NCBI RefSeq assembly: GCF_020176795.1
Contig: NZ_JAIUKE010000098.1
Coordinates: 1-33,167 of the forward strand
Length of the DNA stretch: 33,167 bases
Direction: 5' to 3'
Source of the DNA: Streptomyces sp. 8L
Lineage (GTDB): Bacteria; Actinomycetota; Actinomycetes; Streptomycetales; Streptomycetaceae
The translations under genes and the position numbers were made by a program. Positions within the stretch are counted from its first letter, which is position 1. Each line of letters begins with the position of its first letter. Below are positions 14,949 to 22,219 of the stretch, in pieces. Below the pieces are notes generated by a model, which did no database searches, was not told where the DNA came from, and saw nothing but the letters and a program-made list of their open reading frames with translations.

Positions 14949-15135
14949 CCCGTACGTGGCTGTTTGACCGCGGGTTCGATCACACCGGCGACCCCCGGGC
15001 GAGCGGACCGACACCACGTCGCTAACATGGCCGGGGCCGGTGGACCGTACCCGGCCGGGCGCGACCGACACCACTGTGCTTGACCAAGTAGAAGATGGCG
15101 GCCGGCCCCGATCCCCGCTTCCGGAGGGTTTTTCC

Positions 15136-15516
15136 GTGCCGGCTGGAACGTTGTACCGCGGCCGGGAAGGCATGTGGTCGTGGGTGGCTCACCGAGTCAC
15201 CGGTGTCCTCATCTTCTTCTTCCTGTTCGTACACGTGCTGGACACCGCTCTTGTCCGTGTCTCCCCCGAGGCCTACGACCACGTCGTAGCGACCTACAAG
15301 AACCCTGTCGTCGCGGTGCTTGAGTACGGCCTGGTGGCCGCCATCCTCTTCCACGCACTGAACGGCCTGCGCGTGATCGCCGTGGACTTCTGGTCCAAGG
15401 GGCCGCGCTACCAGAAGCAGATGCTGTGGTCCGCGGTGGTCCTGTGGCTGGTGCTGATGATCGGCGCCCTGTACCCCGTGCTCGGCCACGCATTCCGTCA
15501 AGTGTTCGGGAGCTAG
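15136..15516 (+). CDS. sdhC: Succinate dehydrogenase cytochrome b556 subunit
   Basis: 126 aa, first gene of sdhCDAB. Three membrane spans (about 21-41, 64-86 and 100-118) anchor complex II and carry haem b and the quinone site. Family marks are SWVAHRVTGVLIFF and LFHALNGLRVIAVD, the His of the latter being a haem ligand candidate. I use the GTG at 15136 because GGAGGG lies 7 nt before it and the product then begins MPAGTLYRGREG, as in other streptomycetes; in-frame upstream starts would add a non-conserved extension. The upstream DNA has TAACAT at 15023-15028 as a possible -10. Confidence 0.93.
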   Translation: MPAGTLYRGREGMWSWVAHRVTGVLIFFFLFVHVLDTALVRVSPEAYDHVVATYKNPVVAVLEYGLVAAILFHALNGLRVIAVDFWSKGPRYQKQMLWSAVVLWLVLMIGALYPVLGHAFRQVFGS

Positions 15517-15522
15517 TGACCC

Positions 15523-16011
15523 ATGTCCGCAGACACCACCTCCGCGGCCGGCTCCGCGATCGGCGAGGTCGAGGGCGCGAGCCTCTTCGACGTCGACCAC
15601 CCGGCCCCCGTCATCGAGCCGCCCCGCGCGCGCACCCGTAAGACCCCCAAGTCGACCCGCGGCAACTTCGAGATGGCCGCCTGGCTGTTCATGCGGCTGT
15701 CCGGCGTGGTCCTGGTCGTCCTGGTCCTCGGCCACCTGCTGATCCAGCTGGTGCTGGACGGCGGCGTGTCCAAGATCGGCTTTGCCTTCGTGGCGGGCCG
15801 CTGGGCCAACCCGTTCTGGCAGATCTGGGACCTCGCGATGCTGTGGCTCGCCATGCTGCACGGCTGCAACGGCCTGCGCACCGTGGTGAACGACTACGCG
15901 GAGCGCCCCGCCACCCGGATGTGGCTGAAGGGCCTGCTCTACGCGGCCACCATCTGGACCGTCCTGCTGGGCACGCTGGTGATCTTCACCTTCGACCCGA
16001 ACATCCGCTAG
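15523..16011 (+). CDS. sdhD: Succinate dehydrogenase hydrophobic membrane anchor subunit
   Basis: 162 aa. It starts 6 bp after sdhC stops. A polar N-terminal extension of about 45 residues precedes three membrane spans (about 52-74, 94-114 and 131-150). The segment AMLHGCNGLRTVVNDY parallels the HxxNGxR motif of SdhC and is a second haem/quinone-site candidate. With SdhC it holds the SdhAB head on the cytoplasmic side of the membrane. Confidence 0.93.
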   Translation: MSADTTSAAGSAIGEVEGASLFDVDHPAPVIEPPRARTRKTPKSTRGNFEMAAWLFMRLSGVVLVVLVLGHLLIQLVLDGGVSKIGFAFVAGRWANPFWQIWDLAMLWLAMLHGCNGLRTVVNDYAERPATRMWLKGLLYAATIWTVLLGTLVIFTFDPNIR

Positions 16012-16031
16012 AGCCGGGGCTGACGACACCC

Positions 16032-17786
16032 ATGAAGATCCACAAGTACGACACCGTCATCGTCGGCGCCGGCGGCGCCGGGATGCGGGCGGCCATCGAG
16101 TCCACCAAGCGCAGCCGGACGGCCGTTCTGACCAAGCTGTACCCGACCAGGTCCCACACCGGCGCGGCGCAGGGCGGCATGGCCGCCGCGCTCGCCAACG
16201 TGGAGGACGACAACTGGGAATGGCACACCTTCGACACGATCAAGGGCGGCGACTACCTGGTCGACCAGGACGCCGCCGAGATCCTCGCGAAGGAGGCCAT
16301 CGACGCCGTCCTCGACCTGGAGAAGATGGGCCTGCCCTTCAACAGGACGCCCGAGGGCAACATCGACCAGCGCCGGTTCGGCGGGCACTCCCGCAACCAC
16401 GGCGAGGCGCCGGTCCGCCGCTCCTGCTACGCGGCCGACCGCACCGGCCACATGATCCTCCAGACGCTGTACCAGAACTGCGTCAAGGAGGGCGTGGAGT
16501 TCTTCAACGAGTTCTACGTCCTGGACCAGATCATGGCCGAGGTCGACGGCGTCAAGAAGTCCGCGGGCGTCGTCGCCTACGAGCTGGCGACCGGCGAGAT
16601 CCACATCTTCCAGGCGAAGGCCGTGATCTACGCGTCCGGCGGCACCGGCAAGTTCTTCAAGGTCACCTCCAACGCGCACACCCTGACCGGTGACGGCCAG
16701 GCGGCCTGCTACCGGCGCGGCCTGCCGCTGGAGGACATGGAGTTCTTCCAGTTCCACCCGACGGGCATCTGGCGCATGGGCATCCTGCTCACGGAGGGCG
16801 CCCGCGGTGAGGGCGGCATCCTGCGCAACAAGGACGGCGAGCGCTTCATGGAGAAGTACGCGCCCGTCATGAAGGACCTCGCCTCGCGCGACGTCGTCTC
16901 GCGCTCCATCTACACGGAGATCCGCGAGGGCCGCGGCTGCGGTCCGGCCGGCGACCACGTGTACCTGGACCTGACGCACCTGCCGCCGGAGCAGCTGGAC
17001 GCCAAGCTGCCCGACATCACCGAGTTCGCGCGTACGTACCTCGGCATCGAGCCCTACACGGACCCGATCCCGATCCAGCCGACCGCGCACTACGCCATGG
17101 GCGGCATCCCCACCAACGTGACCGGTGAAGTCCTCATCGACAACACCACGGTGGTGCCGGGCCTGTACGCGGCCGGCGAGGTCGCCTGCGTCTCCGTGCA
17201 CGGCGCCAACCGCCTGGGCACGAACTCGCTGCTCGACATCAACGTCTTCGGCCGCCGCTCCGGCATCGCCGCCGCGGAGTACGCGGCACAGAACGACTTC
17301 GTCGAACTGCCGGAGAACCCCGAGACGTTCGTCCTCGGACAGGTCGAGCGGCTGCTCGCCTCCACGGGCAAGGAGCGCGTCTCCGCACTGCGCACCGAGC
17401 TCCAGGAGTGCATGGACGCCAACGTGATGGTCTTCCGTACGGAGCAGACCATCAAGACGGCCGTCGAGCGCATCTCCGAACTGCGCGAGCGCTACCAGCA
17501 CGTGGCCATCCAGGACAAGGGCAAGCGGTTCAACACGGACCTGCTGGAGGCCATCGAGCTGGGCAACCTGCTCGACCTGGCCGAGGTCATGGCCGTGTCG
17601 GCGCTGGCCCGCAAGGAGTCCCGCGGCGGTCACTACCGCGAGGACTTCCCCAACCGCGACGATGTGAACTTCATGCGCCACACGATGGCGTACCGCGAGG
17701 TCGGCGACGACGGCACCGAGTCCATCCGGCTCGACTACAAGCCGGTCGTCCAGACCCGCTACCAGCCGATGGAGCGTAAGTACTGA
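16032..17786 (+). CDS. sdhA: Succinate dehydrogenase flavoprotein subunit
   Basis: 584 aa, the catalytic subunit that oxidises succinate to fumarate. The Rossmann motif VIVGAGGAGMRAA is at residues 9-21, the His that covalently carries FAD is H42 in TRSHTGAAQGG, and the substrate region shows FHPTGIW, EGARGEGG and HGANRLGTNSLLD. Length is normal for the family. The ATG at 16032 begins at MKIHKYDTVIVGAGG. Its ribosome site is weak, so translation may depend on sdhD upstream. The stop overlaps the sdhB start (TGATG). Confidence 0.96.
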   Translation: MKIHKYDTVIVGAGGAGMRAAIESTKRSRTAVLTKLYPTRSHTGAAQGGMAAALANVEDDNWEWHTFDTIKGGDYLVDQDAAEILAKEAIDAVLDLEKMGLPFNRTPEGNIDQRRFGGHSRNHGEAPVRRSCYAADRTGHMILQTLYQNCVKEGVEFFNEFYVLDQIMAEVDGVKKSAGVVAYELATGEIHIFQAKAVIYASGGTGKFFKVTSNAHTLTGDGQAACYRRGLPLEDMEFFQFHPTGIWRMGILLTEGARGEGGILRNKDGERFMEKYAPVMKDLASRDVVSRSIYTEIREGRGCGPAGDHVYLDLTHLPPEQLDAKLPDITEFARTYLGIEPYTDPIPIQPTAHYAMGGIPTNVTGEVLIDNTTVVPGLYAAGEVACVSVHGANRLGTNSLLDINVFGRRSGIAAAEYAAQNDFVELPENPETFVLGQVERLLASTGKERVSALRTELQECMDANVMVFRTEQTIKTAVERISELRERYQHVAIQDKGKRFNTDLLEAIELGNLLDLAEVMAVSALARKESRGGHYREDFPNRDDVNFMRHTMAYREVGDDGTESIRLDYKPVVQTRYQPMERKY

Positions 17787-18568
17787 TGGCTACCCCGACC
17801 ATGGACCGGCTGGAGGCGGACGCCGCCGCCTCGGACCACCTGCTCACCGTTACCTTCCGGGTCCGCCGCTTCAACCCGGAGGTCTCGGACGAGTCGACCT
17901 GGCAGGACTTCCAGCTCGACATCGACCCGAAGGAGCGCGTGCTCGACGGGCTCCACAAGATCAAGTGGGAGCTCGACGGCACCCTGACGTTCCGGCGCTC
18001 CTGCGCCCACGGCGTCTGCGGCTCCGACGCGATGCGGATCAACGGCAAGAACCGCCTCGCGTGCAAGACACTGATCAAGGACATCGTCACCCTGGACAAG
18101 ACGGGCGCGGCCTCGAAGCCGATCCTGATCGAGGCCATAAAGGGCATGGCGGTCCTGAAGGACCTGGTCGTGGACATGGACCCGTTCTTCCAGGCGTACC
18201 GCGACGTGATGCCGTTCCTCGTGACCACCGGCAACGAGCCGACGCGCGAGCGGTACCAGTCCGCGGAGGACCGCGAGCGGTTCGACGACACCACCAAGTG
18301 CATCCTGTGCGCCGCGTGCACGTCGTCCTGCCCGGTGTTCTGGAACGACGGCCAGTACTTCGGCCCCGCGGCGATCGTCAACGCGCACCGCTTCATCTTC
18401 GACTCGCGCGACGAGGCCGGTGAGCAGCGCCTGGAGATCCTCAACGACCGTGACGGCGTGTGGCGTTGCCGTACGACCTTCAACTGCACGGACGCCTGCC
18501 CGCGCGGCATCGAGGTCACGAAGGCGATCCAGGAGGTCAAGCGGGCGCTGATCACGCGCCGGTTCTGA
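17786..18568 (+). CDS. sdhB: Succinate dehydrogenase iron-sulfur subunit
   Basis: 260 aa; its ATG overlaps the sdhA stop by one base. Carries electrons from FAD to the quinone through three clusters. The 2Fe-2S site uses C73, C78, C93 and, as in E. coli SdhB, an Asp (D81, CGSDAM) in place of one Cys. The 4Fe-4S and 3Fe-4S ligands lie in CILCAACTSSCPVF and CRTTFNCTDACPRG. Ends TRRF and is followed by a strong terminator, closing the operon. Confidence 0.96.
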   Translation: MATPTMDRLEADAAASDHLLTVTFRVRRFNPEVSDESTWQDFQLDIDPKERVLDGLHKIKWELDGTLTFRRSCAHGVCGSDAMRINGKNRLACKTLIKDIVTLDKTGAASKPILIEAIKGMAVLKDLVVDMDPFFQAYRDVMPFLVTTGNEPTRERYQSAEDRERFDDTTKCILCAACTSSCPVFWNDGQYFGPAAIVNAHRFIFDSRDEAGEQRLEILNDRDGVWRCRTTFNCTDACPRGIEVTKAIQEVKRALITRRF

Positions 18569-18594
18569 TCCCGGGGAAGCCCGCGGGAGCAGTC

Positions 18595-18636
18595 CGCCCG
18601 TCCTCGTGTGCATCGCACGCGGGGGCGGGCGTTTTT
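18595..18636 (+). terminator. Rho-independent terminator of the sdh operon
   Basis: CGCCCGTCCTCGTG (18595-18608) pairs, with three G-T wobbles, with CACGCGGGGGCGGGCG (18616-18631), followed at once by TTTTT (18632-18636). It lies 26 bp after the sdhB stop. It is the most classical terminator in the window. Confidence 0.92.
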
Positions 18637-18720
18637 CTGTGCCAGGATCTTGTCCGACGCGGCAGCAGGACCCGTCGGGCGCAGCACGCGGCGGGGACCG
18701 CATGGGGAGGCGGAAGAGAC

Positions 18721-19272
18721 ATGAGTGAGTCCAATCCGTACGCGAAAGACCCGGGCGGCGCCGGGACTTACGGGTCGCCGGGAGGGCCGGGAGGGCCCTG
18801 GGGCCCGCCGCCGGGACAGCCGCCCGGGTACGGGTACCCGGGCGCCGGACCGGCCCCGTTCGGTCCCGGGTATCCCGGGGCGCCCGAAGGGCCGGGCGCG
18901 CAGGGTCCTACGGCGCTCGCGGGAGGTTCGCCGCTGGTGTCGATAGGGGACATAACGGTTCTCAACACCGGTACGATCGTGACGCCTTCCGGCACGCTGC
19001 CGCTGCGCGGAGCGGTGTGGAACGCGATGGACCTGTCGCGCACCGAGGAGAAGATCCCGGCGTACGCGATCGTGCTCGCGGTCGTGTTCTTCGTGTTCTG
19101 TTTCCTGGGGCTGCTGTTCCTGCTGATGAAGGAGAAGAGCACCACGGGCTTCGTCCAGGTCACGGTGACGAGCGGCGGCAAGCACCACGCGACGATGGTG
19201 CCCGCGACGGGTCCCATGACGTTCCAGCACGTGATGGGGCAGATCGGCTACGCGCGCTCGATCAGCGTCTGA
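18721..19272 (+). CDS. Pro/Gly-rich single-pass membrane protein of unknown function
   Basis: 183 aa. Residues 10-65 are a Gly/Pro/Tyr-rich low-complexity region (YPGAGPAPFGPGYPG), presumably cytoplasmic and disordered. A short beta-like segment follows (SIGDITVLNTGTIVTPSG), then one strong membrane span at 112-136 (AYAIVLAVVFFVFCFLGLLF) and an outer tail with VQVTVTSGGKHHATMVPA. I do not recognise a named domain; it looks like a conserved streptomycete protein found next to sdh. GGGGAGG lies upstream of the ATG. It stands alone, with a repeat-rich GC segment after it and a convergent gene beyond. Confidence 0.85.
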   Translation: MSESNPYAKDPGGAGTYGSPGGPGGPWGPPPGQPPGYGYPGAGPAPFGPGYPGAPEGPGAQGPTALAGGSPLVSIGDITVLNTGTIVTPSGTLPLRGAVWNAMDLSRTEEKIPAYAIVLAVVFFVFCFLGLLFLLMKEKSTTGFVQVTVTSGGKHHATMVPATGPMTFQHVMGQIGYARSISV

Positions 19273-19304
19273 CCGGGCCCGCGAGGCGGCGCCCGGCAGG
19301 GCCC

Positions 19305-19332
19305 CCGGCGTCGCGGCTCCGGCGTCGCGGCT
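19305..19332. repeat. Tandem 14-bp direct repeat plus hairpin between convergent genes
   Basis: CCGGCGTCGCGGCT occurs twice back to back (19305-19318 and 19319-19332) and is followed by CCGGAGCC, which can pair with the repeat end (GGCTCCGGAGCC). It sits between two convergent genes and may act as a terminator. Confidence 0.65.
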
Positions 19333-19400
19333 CCGGAGCCGGGTAACGCTGCGTCGCGGCCCCCGCGTCGTGCGCGTGCGAGGCGGCGGGCCCGTCCGCG

Positions 19401-20657
19401 TCAGTCGACCACGCCCGAGCGGCGGGCCGCGGCGAGCCAGGCGGGGAAGGCGCACAGCAGGCGGTCGTACAGCTCCGCGTCGGAAGTGCGGGTGATGTCG
19501 TCCACGGCGAAGAAGCCCGCGTTGCCGGGGAGTTCGCCGTCCTGCGCGCCGAGACGGGCCAGCACGCCGTAGTCCGCCGCCCGGCCCAGCCCGACGAACT
19601 GCCAGAACACCGGTTCGTCCACGCCCTCGGCCAACTGGCGCTCTATCTCGGCGTTGCGGTGCACGCCCCCGGCGGAGACGAAGACGACGAGGGTGGGCAC
19701 GGCCGCGGGCTCCTGCCTGACGTACGCGCGTACCGCGGCGATGGCCTTGTGCTCCTCGTTGTGCACGCCGACGGAGCGCATGTCGATCTGGCCGGGGCGC
19801 AGCCCCCCCCCCCGCCGCCGGGGCCTGCCGAGGAACGCCAGCTGCCCCGCCCGCACATGGAGCCGCAACCACTCCGGCAGAGCGTCGAGCACGCAGTCCG
19901 GCAGCCGCGCGGGATGGGAGGCGAAGGTCCACGCCGGCATGCGCCCGCCGGCGAGTACGGCGGCCACGGCGGCCGTGCGCTCGACGATGTCGGCGACGGC
20001 GACGTCCAGGTACCGCAGGGCCATGGCACCGGACGCGTCGAGGACGAGGACGACGCGCACGTCCGCTCCGGCCGCACCGTACTTCACGAGGCTCACGGCG
20101 ACCTGCTCCCGGCGCAGCGCGAGCCTGCGGGCGACCGCGGGCGGCAGGAGCCCGCCGTCGCTCTCCGCGGCGGGAGGCAGGCCCTGGGAGGGCACCCGGG
20201 GCTCCCGTGCCCCGGACGGCGGACCGGGCACCGCAGCGTCCGCCGCCGCGCCGGGCGGCTCCTCGGACGGCGCGGCGCGGAAGCACCACCGGCCGTCCGC
20301 GCGGAAGAGTTCGCCGCCCCCGCACCGCGTGTCGGGCGGGAGCGCGAGAGAGACGAGTTCGGCGGCGTCCCCGGCGCGCAGCAGCCGCAGCCGCAGGCCG
20401 GGCGCGCGGCCCCCGGCCGGCACCGGGAACAGGACGCGTGCCACGTCCACGGGCAGCGTCCGCAGGTCCACCTCGGCCGAGGTCCCCGCCTCCTCGCGCG
20501 CGACCACGCCCCCTTCCGTGAGCAGGAGGGCGGCCACCCGGACACCCGGCGCGGGGACGGAAGCGCCCGACGCGCCGTCCCCTCGGGTGAGTTCGGCTCG
20601 TACAGCCGTCGCGGCGACCGGCACGGGGGCGCCCTCGGCCAGGAAAGCGGATGCCAT
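19401..20657 (-). CDS. vWA-domain protein, TerF-like, with degenerate TerD-like N-terminus
   Basis: 418 aa. Residues about 20-110 (VRVAALLLTEGGVVARE, DLRTLPVDVARVLFPV) weakly follow a TerD-type stress-protein domain. Residues about 200-415 form a von Willebrand A domain of the kind found in tellurium-resistance TerF proteins (VRVVLVLDASGAMALRYLDV, MPAWTFASHPARLPDC, PTLVVFVSAGG, FWQFVGLG). The metal-adhesion site DxSxS reads D207-A-S-G-A211, so its last Ser is missing. No signal peptide is seen, so it is cytoplasmic. The ATG at 20657 starts a product (MASAFLAEGAPVP) that matches the expected domain edge. An 11-base C tract at 19803-19813 falls inside; the frame reads through plausibly. Other ter genes are not nearby. 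Confidence 0.83.
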   Translation of the reverse strand: MASAFLAEGAPVPVAATAVRAELTRGDGASGASVPAPGVRVAALLLTEGGVVAREEAGTSAEVDLRTLPVDVARVLFPVPAGGRAPGLRLRLLRAGDAAELVSLALPPDTRCGGGELFRADGRWCFRAAPSEEPPGAAADAAVPGPPSGAREPRVPSQGLPPAAESDGGLLPPAVARRLALRREQVAVSLVKYGAAGADVRVVLVLDASGAMALRYLDVAVADIVERTAAVAAVLAGGRMPAWTFASHPARLPDCVLDALPEWLRLHVRAGQLAFLGRPRRRGGGLRPGQIDMRSVGVHNEEHKAIAAVRAYVRQEPAAVPTLVVFVSAGGVHRNAEIERQLAEGVDEPVFWQFVGLGRAADYGVLARLGAQDGELPGNAGFFAVDDITRTSDAELYDRLLCAFPAWLAAARRSGVVD

Positions 20658-20751
20658 GCGGCCAGTGTGCAGCGGGTGAGGCACTCTCCGTAAGCAGGCG
20701 TACGCGCAATACGGCGGCCTGTGGAGGCGCCTCGCCGCGATCGGAAGCTTA

Positions 20752-20810
20752 TTGAACGTGTTCAAAAAAGCCGCTACAGTCCAGCTGTCAGGTTTTCGAA
20801 CGTGTTCAAA
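20752..20810 (+). promoter_or_regulatory. Promoter with two palindromic TetR-type operators
   Basis: TTGAACGTGTTCAA (20752-20765) has perfect 6-bp arms TTGAAC/GTTCAA around GT. The 13-mer GAACGTGTTCAAA recurs at 20798-20810, 44 bp further on. TTGAAC at 20752-20757 also reads as a -35, exactly 17 bp before TACAGT (20775-20780), a good -10. One operator thus overlaps the -35 and the other lies just after the predicted start site (about 20787) and before the ribosome site. The downstream operon encodes a TetR regulator, its likely ligand-controlled repressor. Confidence 0.85.
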
Positions 20811-20823
20811 TGAGGGGGCGGGG

Positions 20824-21201
20824 ATGGATCTCACCGTTGTCGCGTACGTGGTCTACACAGCCGTCAGCGTCGGACTCACCATGTGGGTCGCGAGGACGCT
20901 CAGCAGGAACGGCCTGATCTTCCTGGCCGATGTCCTCGGAGGGGACGAGAAGCTCGCGGAGGCCGTGAACCATCTGCTGGTGGTCGGCTTCTACCTGGTC
21001 AACCTCGGCTTCATCGCGCTCTATCTGAGGGACTCCGGGGGTGTCGCCGACGTCAGGGAGCTGGTCGAGACGGTCTCGCTGAAGCTCGGCGTCGTCCTGC
21101 TCGTCCTCGGCGTGCTGCACCTCGGCAACGTCTATGTACTCGGCAAGATCCGGCGGCGCGGCCTCGCCGAACGCCGGCAGGCCCCCACCCTGATGCCGTG
21201 A
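20824..21201 (+). CDS. Small membrane protein co-transcribed with a TetR regulator
   Basis: 125 aa with three predicted spans (about 4-22, 47-68 and 84-108). An acidic loop (LADVLGGDEKLAEAVNHL) lies between spans one and two and a basic tail (KIRRRGLAERRQ) follows the third, which by the positive-inside rule is cytoplasmic. I do not recognise an enzyme motif. The ATG at 20824 follows GAGGGGGCGGGG. Its stop shares bases with the GTG of the TetR gene (GTGA, 4-bp overlap), so the two proteins are made together from the promoter with two operators. Regulation by the TetR protein in response to a hydrophobic or membrane signal is a reasonable inference. Confidence 0.86.
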   Translation: MDLTVVAYVVYTAVSVGLTMWVARTLSRNGLIFLADVLGGDEKLAEAVNHLLVVGFYLVNLGFIALYLRDSGGVADVRELVETVSLKLGVVLLVLGVLHLGNVYVLGKIRRRGLAERRQAPTLMP

Positions 21202-22181
21202 CCACCCCCCGCCGCCCCCCCCCCGGGCCCCCCGCGCCCCCCGCGCACACCGCCCCCCCCCCCCCCCCCCCCCGCGCCCCCCCCCGCGCCCCCCCCCCCC
21301 CCCCGGCGCCCCCCGCCGGGGGGGGCCCCGCCCCGGGGGCGGGGGGGGCGGGGGGGGGGCCCGGAAAGGCCGCAGAGGCCGCAGAGGCCGCGGAGGCCGG
21401 GGGCGGCACTCGGGAGGCGGCGGGGAGCGCCTCCCGCCCCGCCGGGAGCCGGGCGCGCACCGGGGCCGCGCGAGCCCCCAAGAGCGAGCAGACGCGCACG
21501 CTCATCCTGGAGACGGCGCTGCGCCTCTTCCAGGAGCGCGGGTACGACAGGACGACGATGCGCGCCATCGCCAAGGAGGCGGGCGTCTCGGTCGGCAACG
21601 CGTACTACTACTTCTCCTCCAAGGAACACCTCGTCCAGGGCTTCTACGACCGGATCGCGGCGGAGCACCAGGAGGCCGTGCGGCCCGTGCTCGACCGGGA
21701 GAAGGGCCTTGAGGCGCGCATGGCGGGGGTGCTGAACGTATGGCTCGACATCGCCGCGCCGTACCACGAGTTCGCCGCGCAGTTCTTCAAGAACGCCGCC
21801 GATCCGGAGAGTCCGCTCAGCCCGTTCTCCCCGGAGTCGGAGCACGCGCGGCAGGCGGCGATCTCCGTGCACCGGGAGGTGCTGGCCGGCTCCAGGGCGA
21901 AGGTCGCGGACGAACTGGCCGACGTGCTGCCGGAGTTGATGTGGCTCTCGCAGATGGGCCTGGTGCTGTACTGGGTCTTCGACCGCTCGGAGGGCAGCGA
22001 GCGCAGCCGGCGCCTCGCCGACCGCGGCGCACGGCTGACGGCCCGGGGCGTGGCACTGTTCCGGTTCCGGGCGCTGCGGCCGCTCGTGCGGGAGGTCCAC
22101 GAACTGTTCACGGACTTCCTGCCGGGAATGGCGGGAGCCGCAGTCGCGCGCAAGCAGCGCGCGGACCGCGGCGATTCCTGA
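21198..22181 (+). CDS. TetR family transcriptional regulator with long low-complexity N-terminus
   Basis: 327 aa from the GTG that overlaps the previous stop. The DNA-binding domain starts at residue 95: KSEQTRTLILETALRLFQER, then TTMRAIAKEAGVSVGNAYYYF, a textbook TetR helix-turn-helix. The C-terminal ligand domain (about 155-327) is helical. Residues 3-90 are almost only Pro, Ala and Gly because the DNA is a run of long C and then G tracts; this is either a real disordered extension or a sequencing artefact, so the true N-terminus and start are uncertain. Likely function: autorepressor binding the paired GAACGTGTTC sites upstream of the small membrane protein gene. Confidence 0.85.
   Translation: MTTPRRPPPGPPAPPAHTAPPPPPPRAPPRAPPPPPAPPAGGGPAPGAGGAGGGPGKAAEAAEAAEAGGGTREAAGSASRPAGSRARTGAARAPKSEQTRTLILETALRLFQERGYDRTTMRAIAKEAGVSVGNAYYYFSSKEHLVQGFYDRIAAEHQEAVRPVLDREKGLEARMAGVLNVWLDIAAPYHEFAAQFFKNAADPESPLSPFSPESEHARQAAISVHREVLAGSRAKVADELADVLPELMWLSQMGLVLYWVFDRSEGSERSRRLADRGARLTARGVALFRFRALRPLVREVHELFTDFLPGMAGAAVARKQRADRGDS
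21203..21359. repeat. C-tract/G-tract low-complexity region
   Basis: Consecutive homopolymers include 21 C (21253-21273), 9 C (21277-21285), 16 C (21289-21304) and 8 G (21318-21325), then several more G runs to 21359. The C-rich half and G-rich half are nearly complementary and could fold on each other or into four-stranded structures. Such runs are far longer than normal for Streptomyces and are typical of consensus errors. Confidence 0.9.
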
Positions 22182-22201
22182 ACCCGGCCCCGGGGCGGGG
22201 C

Positions 22202-22219
22202 GACGGGCCCGTGCCCGTC
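22202..22219. terminator. Hairpin between convergent TetR and solute-binding protein genes
   Basis: GACGGGC (22202-22208) and GCCCGTC (22213-22219) form a perfect 7-bp stem with a 4-nt loop. The right arm runs into the stop codon of the minus-strand gene. Likely a short bidirectional terminator. Confidence 0.65.

Noticed and set aside
15079..15084. TTGACC upstream of sdhC as a -35 element
   Set aside because: No acceptable -10 lies 16-19 bp downstream, so I did not call a promoter there.
17671..20709. A 1012-residue minus-strand open frame over sdhA end, sdhB and the following genes
   Set aside because: It is antisense to sdhB and other certain genes, Arg-rich and lacks domains; typical mirror frame of high-GC coding DNA.
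20883..21197. TetR gene starting at ATG 20883
   Set aside because: That start lies deep inside the membrane protein gene in another frame; the GTG at 21198 overlapping its stop is the normal coupled arrangement.
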